64,000 bases of DNA, taken from the NCBI GenBank assembly GCA_963772265.1, contig CAVYWS010000005.1:372001-436000 (forward strand). Direction: 5' to 3'. Position 1 is the first letter of the stretch. Every line of letters begins with the position of its first letter. Shown one piece after another: positions 31,447-40,927 of this stretch. Under the pieces are notes generated by a model. The model was given only the letters and a program-made list of their open reading frames with translations, searched no databases and was not told the origin of the DNA. Source of the DNA: Mayfieldus sp963772265. GTDB taxonomy: Bacteria > Actinomycetota > Thermoleophilia > Solirubrobacterales > 70-9. Both the position numbers and the translations under genes were made by a program.

Positions 31447-33030
31447 TCAGATCTTGCGGCGGGCTGCGGCCAGCAGCTGCCGCTGCCGCCGTCCCTCGGG
31501 CGAGTCGCCGTCCGGCTCGGCGTAGTAGTGGTACTCGTTGCGGCGCGGCCTCGCGGTCCCGATCAGCGCGAAGCCGACCGGGCGGACCCCGTTCTCGGCC
31601 AGCAGCTCGGCCAGCTGGGTCAGCTTGTCGAGGCGGGTGACGCCGAGCCGCACGACGATCAGCACCTCGTCGGACTGCAGCGCCAGCGGCAGCGCGTCGA
31701 CGACCTCGTTCAGCGGCGCCGAGTCGACGATCACGAAGTCGGCCATCCGGCGCGCGTCCTGGATCATCCGCTCGGCGGTGGGGATCGAGAACAGCTCGGC
31801 GATCCAGCCGCCCTCGTAGTCGGAGAGCAGCAGCCGCAGGTTGGGGCCGTAGGTGGCGGAGGGGGTGAGCGACTCGGCCAGGGTCGTGTTCTCGATCAGC
31901 ACGCTGACCACGCCGCCGTTCTCGGGCTGCACGCCCATCACCTTGGCGAGCACCGGCCGGCGCAGGTCGGACTCGATCAGGATCACCCGGTTGCCGGCCA
32001 GGGCCAGCGAGGTGGCCAGGTTGACCGCGGTGGTCGTCTTGCCCTCCGAGGGGGAGGAGCCGGTGACCAGGATCACCTTGCCCTCACCGGTCTGGCCGCG
32101 GCGCGAGCCGGCGACGGTCGCCCGCAGGGCGCGGTAGGCCTCACCGGTGACCGAGGAGATCTGGCGCGGGGCGAGCGGGTTCTCGGTCGCCCGCCCCTCC
32201 TTCGGGATCCGGCCCAGGATCGGCAGCCGGAACTTGCGCCGCAGCTGCGCCTCGCGGCGGAGCCGCGGGTCCAGCACCTGGGCGGCGAAGGCGGCGGCGA
32301 GGCCGAGGATCAGCCCGGCGATCATCCCGCCGATGATGCTCAGGGCCGGCTTCGGCGAAGTGGGGGAGGTCGGAACCGGAGCCGGGTTCTGCAGGCGCAG
32401 GGTCGGATCGGGGCTGGCCCGCAGCTGCTGAAGCTCGGCGATCTGCGAGTCGAGGGGGGTCTCTCCGGTCCCGGCGCCGCCGCGCTGGGCCTGGGTCTGG
32501 AGTTGGGGCAGGACCTGGTCGATCTGGTTGTGCAGGCTCGAGGTCCGCTCGGCCACCGACTGGCGGGCGAAGGCATTGGCGAGCCGCGCCGACGCCTCCG
32601 GGGAGGACTGCTCGGCGGTCAGAGCGACGATGTTGCTCTGCGCCACCGGGGCGGCGGTCACCTTCTTCAGCAGGTCCTGGGGGGTCTCGTCCAGGTTGAG
32701 CGCCTTCTTGACCCGGGCCGCGACGGTGGTGTTGGTGATCAGCTTGGTCGCCGTCTCGACGTCGCGGGTCGGATCCGGGGACTGGGTGATCAGGCCGAGG
32801 CCGGCCAGGGCCGGGTCGGTCCCCGACACCGGCGTCACCAGCATGTCGGCCTGGGCGCTGTAGGTCTTGGTCGCGGTGGCGACGTAGAGCAGAGCGATCC
32901 CGGTCGTGATCGCGACGACCATGGCGATCAGCCAGGCCCGCTCGCGGATCGTCTCGACGTAGCGCTGCAGGCCCTCCCGTTCTTCGGTGGGTTGCAGCCA
33001 TTCGGCCGCGCTGCTTTGGGTGAGCTCCAT
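31447..33030 (-). CDS. Wzz/Wzc-like chain-length regulator with BY-kinase domain
   Basis: This is an intact fusion of an N-terminal Wzz domain (TM about residues 30-50, LIAMVVAITTGIALLYVATA; second TM near 230-255) and a C-terminal tyrosine autokinase-like ATPase. Walker A is TGSSPSEGKTTTAVNLA, Walker A' is VILIESDLRRP and Walker B is FVIVDSAP. The C-terminus has a small tyrosine cluster (YHYYAEP), a possible autophosphorylation site, before a basic tail. ATG 33030 is preferred over an upstream open extension to 33096. It controls polysaccharide chain length and export, and heads the five-gene operon. Confidence 0.92.
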   Translation of the reverse strand: MELTQSSAAEWLQPTEEREGLQRYVETIRERAWLIAMVVAITTGIALLYVATATKTYSAQADMLVTPVSGTDPALAGLGLITQSPDPTRDVETATKLITNTTVAARVKKALNLDETPQDLLKKVTAAPVAQSNIVALTAEQSSPEASARLANAFARQSVAERTSSLHNQIDQVLPQLQTQAQRGGAGTGETPLDSQIAELQQLRASPDPTLRLQNPAPVPTSPTSPKPALSIIGGMIAGLILGLAAAFAAQVLDPRLRREAQLRRKFRLPILGRIPKEGRATENPLAPRQISSVTGEAYRALRATVAGSRRGQTGEGKVILVTGSSPSEGKTTTAVNLATSLALAGNRVILIESDLRRPVLAKVMGVQPENGGVVSVLIENTTLAESLTPSATYGPNLRLLLSDYEGGWIAELFSIPTAERMIQDARRMADFVIVDSAPLNEVVDALPLALQSDEVLIVVRLGVTRLDKLTQLAELLAENGVRPVGFALIGTARPRRNEYHYYAEPDGDSPEGRRQRQLLAAARRKI

Positions 33031-33146
33031 GCGGGCTTTTTCTCTGGGGGAGGGGATCGTCCTGCGCCCGTCACTTATCGGCCGCGGCTGCGCCAATTGT
33101 TACAGCAGCGAGGGCCGTCCCCGTAGTCAGGTAGCTTCAAATCCCG

Positions 33147-35080
33147 ATGCGCCGGGGCGACACGCAGGTGGCGGTGGCTATCACCGCGATCGTCGCCGGG
33201 ATTCTGTCCTGGTGGGCGTTGAAGCAGGGGGGCTACTTCGGCAGCGTCTTCCTGCCCGGCGCGATCATTCTCTACGCGCTGCTGGGCATGCTGCTGCTCG
33301 CGGCGCCGCTGCGGGTCCGGTTCGGCGGGCCGTCCCTGGTCGCCCTCGCCGCGATCGTCGCCCTTGCCGCCTGGATCCTGCTCTCGTTCGCCTGGACCGA
33401 CTCGCACGACTCGGCGGTGCAGTACGCGCAGCACGCGGCGCTTGTACGCAGCGATCTTCTGCCTCGGCTGGTGGACCGCCAACCTGGCCGGCGAGCGGGC
33501 CCTGATCCCGCTCGGCGCGGTCGCCGCGACTGGGGTGGTGGTCGGGATCGTCACCACGATCGTGCTGGCGAGCGGCAACGACATCTCCTCCTATCTGCAC
33601 GCCGACGCCACCCTGCGCTACCCGATCGGCTACCGCAACGCCGAGGCCGCGTTCCTGTTGATCTGCCTCTTCCCGCTCGTCGTCCTCGCCGCCGAGGGCG
33701 GCCTGCCCTGGTGGCTGCGGGCGCTGATCGTCGGCGCGGCGACGATGCTGCTCGACCTCACCGTGCTGGCCGAGAGCCGAGGCTCGCTCCCCGCGGCGGC
33801 GGTTGCCCTGCTCGCCTTCCTCGCGCTCTCGCCGCGCCGCCTGCGGGCGGCGATGTACCTGCTGCTGGCGGCGCTGCCCGTCCTCGCCGCCGTGCCGACC
33901 CTGCTCGACCTGTTCCAGAACGGTTACGGCGGCGACGACGCGGCGGTGCTGCCGCTGATCCGCGACTCCGCCAGGGCGATTGCACTGAGCACGGCGGGGT
34001 CGATCGTCCTCGCCGCCGTCTGCATCCGCGGGGTCGAGTGGCGCCTCGACCTCGGGGCGAAGAGGGTGCAGCTGCTGGAGCGGGTCGCGGCCGGCGATCG
34101 CGGTTGCGATCGTGCTCGTCGGCGGGACCGTGTTCGTCGCCAAACGCGGCGGCCCGATCAGCTTCCTCGACCAGCGCGTCTCGGAGTTCAAGGCCGGCGG
34201 CAACCCCAACCTGCAGCCGGCGGGAACCCGCTTCGGGGTCAACGTCGGCACGAATCGCGGCGACTTCTGGCGCGTGGCCTGGGACCAGGGCAAGGACAAT
34301 CCACTGGCCGGCGGTGGCGCGGGCTCCTTCGGCGCCGCCTACCTGATGCACCGCGACAGCCTCGAGACCCCCCGCGACCCGCACAGCGTCGAGATGCTGA
34401 TGCTCTCCGAGCTCGGTCTGGTCGGCCTGCTGCTGTTCGGCGCCTTCGTCGTCGGCGCGGCGGTGGGCGGGGTGCGATCGCGGCGCTCGGGGCTGCGGGC
34501 GGCGGCGCTGGTCGCCGGCGGGCTGGGTGGCGCAACGATGTGGCTCGCCCATTCCTCATACGACTGGTTCTGGAACTACCCGGCGATCACGGCGCCCGCG
34601 ATCTTCCTTCTGGGTGCTGTGGTGGCGCCGGCGACCTTCGACGCCGCGGCCCGCCTCGCTCCGAGGGCTCGCTACGTGGCCGCCGCGGTGGTCGCGGTGG
34701 TCGCGATCGCGGCGATCCCCCTGTTCCTCTCCCAGCGCTACGCGAACCGGGGCTACGACGAGTTCCCGGGCGACTCCGCGGCGGCCCTGGACGACCTCGA
34801 CCGGGCGGCGTCGCTGAATCCATGGGACCCCGAGCCGGTGCTGGCGAAGGGCGTGATCGAGCAGAGGCTGGGCCGCGACGCCGACGCGATCTCCAGCTTC
34901 CGTGACGGACTCGCCCGCGAGCGCGACAACTACGCCGCCCACTACTTCCTCGCCCGCGCCCTGGCGCCAACCGACCTCGCGGGCGCCCAGGCCGAGGCAG
35001 CCGAGGCGCTACGGCTCAATCCGCTCGACCGCCAGACCCGGCGCCTGAACCGCCGCCTGCAGGCCAAAGAGCCGCAATAG
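33147..35080 (+). CDS. Second O-antigen ligase-like protein with TPR tail
   Basis: This is a polytopic membrane protein followed by TPR-like repeats. The membrane core includes GNDISSYLHADATLRYPIGYRNAEAA, a loop with GTNRGDFWRVAWDQGKDNPLAGGGAG and HSVEMLMLSELGLVGLLLFG, all typical of Wzy_C-type proteins. The C-terminal tail (LDDLDRAASLNPWDPEPVLAKGVIE and onward) forms two TPR units. Frameshifts lie near 33441-33444 (CTTG for CTG) and 34098 (an extra G). It runs divergently from the Wzz/Wzc gene. A TAGCTT box at 33132-33137 lies 9 nt before ATG 33147 and could drive a nearly leaderless message. Confidence 0.78.
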
Positions 35081-35239
35081 CGCCCGAATGCCCCGAAAGC
35101 CCCAATAACGGGGGATGCACTATTCGGTAGCGATCGTCCCCGACCTTGGGTAGCCGGTTCCGCAGGCCTTTGGTAGGCCGGGCACCGCGCCGGCCCGAGC
35201 GGGTGTAACAGGCGGCGTCAGGCGTAGCCGAGTGTCCGA

Positions 35240-35268
35240 TTGGCAAAGCCAATTCGAGTACCTACTGT
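35240..35268 (+). promoter_or_regulatory. Leaderless promoter for the LPFTG protein
   Basis: A -35 TTGGCA (35240-35245) and -10 TACTGT (35263-35268) are separated by exactly 17 bp. The A of the ATG is 7 nt after the -10, so the transcript should start at or next to the start codon. No ribosome-binding site is visible, which agrees. The -35 lies in a small hairpin ATTGGC/GCCAAT. Confidence 0.6.
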
Positions 35269-35274
35269 CGCCCC

Positions 35275-35601
35275 ATGACCAAGCACACCAGCATTCGCAC
35301 TCCACGCACCATCGTCGCCCTCGTGGCGGCAGTTTCGGCAATCTGGCTGGTTGGACCTGTCGGTCTCGCTCACGCGAGCGACGCGACCAAGTCGCAATAC
35401 GGCAACGAAGTCAGCAAGATTGCGGGCAATGGCGGCGGCGGAGGCAATGACGGTTCGGCTCCGAGTGGACTCCACAAGGAAGTCGTCAGCGGTCTCCCCT
35501 TCACAGGACTCGACGTGGTCGCCCTAATGGCGGTCGCAGTCGCGCTCATGTCGATGGGTGTTGCACTGCGGCGGCTCACGGCCGAGCGTCACGTCTCCTA
35601 G
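35275..35601 (+). CDS. Small LPFTG cell-wall-anchored protein
   Basis: This is an intact 108-residue exported protein. A signal peptide (VALVAAVSAIWLVGPVGLAHA) is followed by a short mature region with a Gly run and a C-terminal sorting signal: LPFTG (residues about 73-77), a hydrophobic segment LDVVALMAVAVALMSMGVAL and the basic tail RRLTAERHVS. Only about 40 residues remain after processing, so it is a peptide-like surface tag. A class E-like sortase is encoded 3 kb downstream (38507-39206). The GC content is lower than in neighbours. No known homologue is recognised. Confidence 0.85.
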   Translation: MTKHTSIRTPRTIVALVAAVSAIWLVGPVGLAHASDATKSQYGNEVSKIAGNGGGGGNDGSAPSGLHKEVVSGLPFTGLDVVALMAVAVALMSMGVALRRLTAERHVS

Positions 35602-36616
35602 CGCGGCATAAAGCTCAACACGATTCGGCCTGCTGCAAGGCTTGTATGCGGCTTGGCCCCGGCGAAGATCCTTCGCACCACTAGGTAGCGGTAAGGCCCG
35701 CGAAGGACGTCGACGGCAATTGCCGTCTCGCCGGGGCCGCGGGCTGTTATCTCGGCCGCGGGCAGGCCCCCGATCCGCGTCCGGCTCGGCAGCAGCCTCG
35801 CTCCCGGAACCTGGCGGCGCAAGAATGCCGCGGTCTGCGCCGCGAGCTGGTCCAGGGTCAGCCCCGGTGAGCGCTGGAAGTAGATCTGCACGTTGACCCG
35901 CCCGCCGCCGCGCGGCGTCAGAAGCAGCCCGCCGCCGGCCTTGCGCTCGGTCCAGCCGCGCGGGACCTCGACGGTGAATCGCTTGGTGTGGAGGGTCATC
36001 GTCGGCGATGGGACCGGGGTCGGCGCCGGGGTCGCCGGCGGGGTCGCGGTCGCGCCGGTGGTCCCTGGGGCGGTTGCGCTCGGTGCGCCGGCGCCGGGCA
36101 GGTTCGGCGCCGGCTGTGGATTCGATCCCTCCGAGCCGCCGCCGTTGACGAGCTTGACGACCCCGAACCCGAGCGCGGCCGCGGCGACGATCAGCAGCAC
36201 GAGCGTGGTCCGCGGGGAGTGCCAGACACGGCGCAGGGTCCCCGGAGTCGCGGGGGGCGAGATCCCGGGACGCCGCGGCGCAGCGGTCCCCGCGGCGGAG
36301 CGGCGCGCGACCTGGGCCTCCTGCCGCGGAGGGAGAGCCGCCGGCTCGCGCCGGCGCGGAGGCGGTGGCTCGCCGGCGGCCGCCGGGCGGGGGGCTCCGG
36401 GACGCCGGCCGACTCGATCCTGACCTCGCGCTCGATCTCGATCGTCGCGGTCGCGTACTCGTGCCGCGCCCCGCATCCGCGGCAGGTGATCGAGACCCTG
36501 CCGCTGCCGAGGCCGGCGGGATGGGCGACGTCGAAGCCCGCCCCGCAGGGCTCGTGTTGGACAAGGAAGCGACTGAGACCCTCGAGGGTCCCTGGCTGCC
36601 TACGACTCGCCTCCAT
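35598..36616 (-). CDS. Zinc-ribbon membrane protein with lipid-binding-like C-terminal domain
   Basis: The N-terminal part, from ATG 36616, contains HEPCGAGF and CRGCGARHEYAT, a Cys/His cluster likely to bind zinc, then EIEREVRIE. A Pro/Ala/Arg linker leads to one membrane helix (TTLVLLIVAAAALGFGVVKLV), a Pro/Thr-rich stalk and a C-terminal domain (RFTVEVPRGWTERKAGGGLLL, then VNVQIYFQRSP) resembling the PsbP/DUF1795-like fold. A one-base shift near 36395 joins the two frames. The topology suggests a cytoplasmic ribbon and an outside domain. The stop overlaps the LPFTG gene stop. Function is unknown. Confidence 0.6.
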
Positions 36617-36764
36617 CTCGCAAACGGTAGAGAAGTTGCGGTGTGGTTACGACCGCTTGGTCGTGGAGAATGCCGGCGCGATGGTCCCCCGAAGCGAAAA
36701 TGCTGCGGCGATCGGTAGCCTTGAGGCGGTCGCGCCCCGAGACGACCGGGACGCGTCGAGCGCG

Positions 36765-37351
36765 ATGACGGAGTCCCACCCGACCACATGGGAGGGCGAC
36801 GCGGAGGCGGCGCCCCAATTCGAGCGCGTTTCCGACGTCCTCGGCCCGCTCGAGCGGATCATGCTCGCCGCCGACGAGGAGATCGGCTCGATCCAGCAGC
36901 GGGTCGAGAGCGAGGCCGGCGAGATGTCGGAGGAGGTCGACGAGCGGGTTCGCAAGGCGGCTCTGGAGCAGCGCGGCCGCATCCTCAAGATCAGGGAGGC
37001 CCTGACCAGCTCGGCCACCGAGCTGGCGACACGGTTCGACGCCGTGCTGAAGATCCTCGACCAGGCGGAGCGCCACTTCGCGATCCAGGCGCGGATCGAG
37101 CCCGAGCCGAGCCAGGCAGGAAACGGAGTGGGGGAGGTCCGGGTCACGGTCACCGAGCGCCAGAAGGTGACGATCGCCCACGACCACGGGCCTCAGCCCC
37201 AGCAGCCGCCGCCGGCCAAGCCGGCGACTCCGGCTCCTCCGCCCCCGCCGTTGTTCGACTCGAGCCTCGGGACGTCACGAGCCGCAGGAGGCGCCACAGC
37301 AGAGCAAGGGGATTCGCCGGCTCTTTCGGCGGATCACCCGCCGGGCGGCTT
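36765..37351 (+). CDS. Coiled-coil protein, first of pair
   Basis: The protein is mostly heptad-like: VLGPLERIMLAADEEIGSIQQRVE, EEVDERVRKAALEQRGRILKIREAL and LATRFDAVLKILDQAERHFAIQ, followed by a Pro/Ala-rich linker. ATG 36765 is the most likely start (TESHPTTWEGDAEAA); ATG 36681 is an alternative. Reading past a probable one-base insertion near 37280 gives a basic amphipathic end (GIRRLFRRITRRAA) with a stop at 37349-37351, which looks more natural than the uncorrected stop at 37370. It resembles membrane-associated scaffold or DivIVA-type proteins in style only; the function is unknown. Confidence 0.55.
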
Positions 37352-37389
37352 AGGATCGGCAACCGGATGAGCCTTCCACCATCGACCCG

Positions 37390-38113
37390 ATGAGCACCTC
37401 GATGGAAGACGAACCAAGGCAGCCAGGGGGAGAGGGCCAGTCGCCAGATTCGGGCCTGCCCCTGCGCGAGTCGGTGAGCTCCGCCGGGGAGCGGATCCAG
37501 GTGATCATCGAGGCCGCCGAGAAAGCCGCGGCAGGGATCATCGAGGACGCCGACGCGCAGGCCCGCCGCTATATCGAGGCTTCGCGCAGGCGGGCTGACT
37601 CCCTGGCCGAGGAGCGGGTTCGGGTGATGTCGGACCTCACCGACACCCTGATCCGCCAGGCCGAGATCGTCAGGCGCCAGTCCGACGAGCTGCTCGGGGC
37701 CCTGGACTCCGCCCGCGGCGAGCTGGCGAGCCGGATCGGACAAGAGCTTTCGGCCGGAACCGGCGGAGCGGCCGAGATCAGCGCCCCGCAGCCAGAGCAG
37801 CCGGCACCGCCACAGGCTCCCCGGGTTCCGCACCTGCAGCCGGTCGAGTCCGAGCGCCCTGACCTGCAGGCGGTCGAGTCGCCCCAGCCCGGGCCCGGTG
37901 TCGGGCCGGCTCCGATCGGGCAGCAGCCGGCCGCTCCGCAACCCGCCCCCGATCCGCCGCGGCGGTGTTCCCTCCGACGGCGCCCGGCTGCTCGCCGCCC
38001 AGATGGCGGTCGCGGGCAGCAGCCGCGATGAGATCGAGGCGAGGCTTCGCGACGAGTTCGGGATTCAGGACGCGGGTCCGATCCTGGACGGCATTCTCGG
38101 ACCCGGTCGCTAG
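37390..38113 (+). CDS. Coiled-coil protein, second of pair
   Basis: The start is ATG 37390. The region from about residue 30 to 110 is a continuous heptad-repeat helix rich in Ala, Glu and Arg (IQVIIEAAEKAAAGIIEDADAQ, then DTLIRQAEIVRRQSDELLGALDS). A Pro/Gln-rich linker follows, and after a frameshift near 37963 there is a short C-terminal helix region (SSRDEIEARLRDEFGIQDAG). This layout resembles actinobacterial wall-growth scaffold proteins, but no family is recognised. It is probably co-transcribed with the preceding coiled-coil gene. Confidence 0.6.
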
Positions 38114-38125
38114 CGGGCGCATCCC

Positions 38126-38488
38126 GTGCACGAAGATCCGACCCGCTTGATGCGCGACGACGAGCCCGATCGCCCGCGGGGCGGCGGCGGCTCCGGCGGC
38201 GAGAACAACGTCCGTTACCTGATCGCTGCGCTGCTGGCGATCATCGTCGGGCTGATCATCGCCGTGTTCGTGATCGCCAGCGACAACGGCGCCGACAACA
38301 CATCCAGCACCAGCTCGATATCGACCTCGAGCACGACCACGACCAGCGAGCCGACCACGAGCACGACCAGCACGACGAGCACCGAGTCGACGACGACCAC
38401 TTCGACGACGGCGCCGACCACGACGACGACGCCGACCACGACGACGACCACGACCAGCCCCGGCAGCGGCGGCGTCACCTCGCCCTGA
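38126..38488 (+). CDS. Single-pass membrane protein with Thr-rich stalk
   Basis: It starts at GTG 38126 or ATG 38150. A short Gly-rich cytoplasmic segment precedes a transmembrane helix (YLIAALLAIIVGLIIAVFVIA) and then an external stalk of about 55 residues made almost only of Thr and Ser, ending GSGGVTSP. The stalk could be O-glycosylated. It follows the coiled-coil genes within 13 bp. No family is recognised. Confidence 0.65.
   Translation: MHEDPTRLMRDDEPDRPRGGGGSGGENNVRYLIAALLAIIVGLIIAVFVIASDNGADNTSSTSSISTSSTTTTSEPTTSTTSTTSTESTTTTSTTAPTTTTTPTTTTTTTSPGSGGVTSP
38300..38457 (+). repeat. Imperfect ACC/ACG trinucleotide tract
   Basis: Within the preceding gene the codons ACC, ACG and AGC alternate for about 150 bp, encoding the Thr/Ser stalk. 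The arrangement is near-repetitive and therefore likely to vary in length between strains by slippage. Confidence 0.7.
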
Positions 38489-38506
38489 GGGCGACCCCGG
38501 GCGCGA

Positions 38507-39206
38507 TCAGTTCGCCTGGAAGCGGCCGCCGCGGGCGGCGTCGAAGATCGCGATGTGGCTGAGCCGGGCGAAAGCGGCGTAGCGCTGCGATGCGCTGTAA
38601 AGGGGATGGCAGGCGGTCAGGACCAGGCGCTCGTAGCCGACCGGATGGACGATCCCGACGGCGCTGTCATCGACGATCTTGGTGAACTGGACCCGGTAGA
38701 CGAAGGTCCCGTAGGGCATCTCGAGGGTGATGTGGTCGCCCTCGCGCATCGAGTCGATATGGCGGAAGGGCGCCAGGTAGGTGGTGCGGTGGCCGGCGAT
38801 GCCGATCGTGCCGCCCTGGCCGGGAAAGGGGGTCTCGGGGTAGTGGCCGGGGCCCTTCTGCAGGCTGGCGGTGTCGGTGCCCTGGACGACGATCGCGTTC
38901 AGGTTCATGCGCGGGATGATGATCCGTCCGATCGCCTCTCCGGTCTCGGTCTGGTCGCCCGAAGCGCCGCGCCAGGACGTTCGCCTTCTGCGCCAGGCCG
39001 TGGACGCCGGCCAGCGCGGCGAGGTCGGCCTTGGTCGGGTAGTGCGACTCGAGGTCGGCGAGCTGCTCCGACGCGGCGTGCTGCTTGAGCTCTCCGTAGA
39101 GGGAGGAGATCGGCTCCCTGTAGGCGAGGGTCATGCCGACGTCGGCCATCACCACGAGGCCGGCCGTGATCAGCACGATGGAGAGGATGCGCGCCGCCCG
39201 GGTCAT
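38507..39206 (-). CDS. Class E-like sortase
   Basis: The start is ATG 39206 with a signal anchor (ILSIVLITAGLVVMADVGMTLAY). The catalytic parts are IGIAGHRTTYLAPF (His), LVLTACHPLYSA (Cys) and SQRYAAFARL (Arg). This gives the His-Cys-Arg triad of a sortase, with a TLxTC-like variant (LTAC) as in class D/E enzymes. A one-base shift near 38957 is corrected; length about 233. It cleaves LPxTG-type signals and links proteins to the wall. The only obvious substrate in the window is the LPFTG peptide at 35275-35601. Confidence 0.85.
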
Positions 39207-39282
39207 GCGAGGTAAGTATGGCGGCGAGGCCGGGTGCCGCCGCCCGTAACTGGCATGCGGGCGTGCGAGACTTCGCGGCCGC

Positions 39283-40557
39283 ATGGATGGACACAGCCCC
39301 CGCATCGCCAGCTACCAAGCCGATCCCGCCGAGGTCGCGAGGGTGCTGCTGCTCTATTCCGGCGGCCTTGACACCAGCGTGATGCTGCGCTGGATCCAGG
39401 AGACCTACGAGGCCGAGATAGTCACCCTGACCGTCAACCTCGGCCAGCCGGGCGAGGACTACGAGGTGATCACCGGCAAGGCCCGGGACCTGGGGGCGGT
39501 CGACGCGATCGTCGTCGACGCGCGCGAGGAGTTCGCCGAGCACTACGTGCTGCCGGCGATCCGCGCCAACGGGCTCTACGGCGGCGGCTACCCGCTCTTC
39601 ACCGCCCTCGGCAGGCCGCTGATCGCGAAGCTGGGGGTGGAGCACGCGCGCGGGAGCGGCTGCGACACGATCGCCCACGGCTGCACCGGCAAGGGCAACG
39701 ACCAGGTGCGGCTGGAGGCGGCGGTGGCGACCCTGGACCCCGGGCTGAAGGTGATCGCCCCGGTGCGCGAGTGGCGGATGGGCCGCGAGGAGGAGGTCGC
39801 CTACGCCCGCGAGCACGGGATCCCGGTCAAGGGCGGCAGCGAGCAGCCTCCCTACTCGATCGACGACAACCTCTGGGGACGCTCTTCGGAGGGGGGAGCG
39901 ATCGAGGACCTCGACCAGCCCCCCGCCGACGACGTCTTTCAGCTCGTCACCCGTCCCGAGGAAGCGCCCGACGAGCCGCAGCTGCTGCGGGTCGGCTTCG
40001 AGGCGGGGCGCCCGGTCTCGCTCGACGGCGAGCGGCTGGAGCTGGTCGCGCTGCTGGAGCGCTGCGCCGAGGCCGGCGGCCGGCACGGGGTCGGGATCGT
40101 CGACCACATCGAGGATCGCATCGTCGGCCTCAAGGTCCGCGACCTCTACGAGGTCCCGGCCGCGGCGATCGTCCTCACCGCCCACCGCGAGCTCGAGAAG
40201 CTGGTCTCGACGATCCACCAGAACAACTTCAAGGGCTCGCTCGAGGCCCAGTGGGCCTACCTCTGCTACGCCGGGCTCTGGCACGAGCCGCTGCGCGAGG
40301 ACCTCGATGCCTACATGGAGTCGGCCAACCGCTTCGTCACCGGCGAGGTGACGATGCGCCTCTACAAGGGCTCGGCGACACCCGCGGCGCGCTCCTCGCC
40401 GTATGCGCTCTACGACCAGTCGCTGGCCGGCTTCGGCGAGTCCGGCGGCGAGTTCTCCCAGGACGCCAGCCCGGGCTTCATCGAGCTCTTCTCGCTGCAG
40501 AGCCGAATGGCGCATAGGGTTCGCTCCGAGGGGAAAGAGGGGAAAGATGATCTATGA
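39283..40557 (+). CDS. argG: Argininosuccinate synthase
   Basis: This is an intact protein of 424 residues from ATG 39283. VLLLYSGGLDTSVMLRWIQE is the ATP pyrophosphatase loop; SDTIAHGCTGKGNDQVR-like, EHGIPVKGGSEQPPYSIDDNLWG and YEVPAAAIVL follow. It joins citrulline and aspartate using ATP in arginine synthesis. It lies 13 kb from argCJBD and is oriented alone. The last 11 nt overlap the next small gene. Confidence 0.96.
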   Translation: MDGHSPRIASYQADPAEVARVLLLYSGGLDTSVMLRWIQETYEAEIVTLTVNLGQPGEDYEVITGKARDLGAVDAIVVDAREEFAEHYVLPAIRANGLYGGGYPLFTALGRPLIAKLGVEHARGSGCDTIAHGCTGKGNDQVRLEAAVATLDPGLKVIAPVREWRMGREEEVAYAREHGIPVKGGSEQPPYSIDDNLWGRSSEGGAIEDLDQPPADDVFQLVTRPEEAPDEPQLLRVGFEAGRPVSLDGERLELVALLERCAEAGGRHGVGIVDHIEDRIVGLKVRDLYEVPAAAIVLTAHRELEKLVSTIHQNNFKGSLEAQWAYLCYAGLWHEPLREDLDAYMESANRFVTGEVTMRLYKGSATPAARSSPYALYDQSLAGFGESGGEFSQDASPGFIELFSLQSRMAHRVRSEGKEGKDDL

Positions 40558-40702
40558 GGCGATCGGACGAGCGGTGGTGAAGATGACCGTCGCCTACGTG
40601 ACCCGCCGTTACAGGACCCAGCTCCGCTTCGCGGCCGGGTTCGGCATCGCCGCCCTGGCGATCGGCGCCTACCTCGCGAGCCGCGAGGTCGAAGAGGGCT
40701 AG
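40547..40702 (+). CDS. 51-residue single-pass membrane protein
   Basis: It starts at ATG 40547 with an excellent ribosome-binding site (GAGGGG, 6 nt upstream), overlapping the argG 3' end by 11 nt. It has an amphipathic basic N-terminus (VVKMTVAYVTRRYRTQLRF), a transmembrane helix (AAGFGIAALAIGAYLA) and the tail SREVEEG. Function unknown; coupling to argG is translational. Confidence 0.75.
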   Translation: MIYEAIGRAVVKMTVAYVTRRYRTQLRFAAGFGIAALAIGAYLASREVEEG

Positions 40703-40798
40703 GCGCGCCACAGGCACGGGCGCACGCCCAGCCGCAACTTTTCTTGCGACTTATCGTTAAGGCGTCGGGGGCACCGCTTGACCCTCGTTAACGTGCCC

Positions 40799-40922
40799 GC
40801 CGCCTAATCCCACCCGGGAGCGGGGGAACCAGAGCGGACCGGCAGGACCGGCCGCAGGGGCGAATCGCATCCGCGTAGCGCCAGCCTTCGGCGCGAGCCC
40901 GACAGCTAACCCCGCAGGCGTA
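40799..40922 (+). promoter_or_regulatory. Cyclic di-AMP riboswitch (ydaO/yuaA type)
   Basis: The 5' arm CGCCTAAT (40801-40808), the GGGAGCGGGGGAACCA segment, the GGGGCGAATCGCATCCGCG segment and the 3' hallmark CCCGACAGCTAACCCCGCAGGCG (split around 40896-40920) match the ydaO consensus in order. CGCCT at 40801-40805 can pair with AGGCG at 40916-40920 to close the element. The expression platform reaches to within 6 nt of the ATG at 40928. High c-di-AMP normally turns such elements off. Confidence 0.9.
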
Positions 40923-40927
40923 GAAGG

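Noticed and set aside
38300..38457. CRISPR or tandem-repeat array
   Set aside because: The repetition is an imperfect codon pattern for Thr/Ser within one gene; there are no spacers.
40720..40800. Separate promoter with TTGCGA/TTGACC boxes before the riboswitch
   Set aside because: No pair has a proper 16-19-bp spacing to a TAnnnT box; the start of the leader cannot be set.
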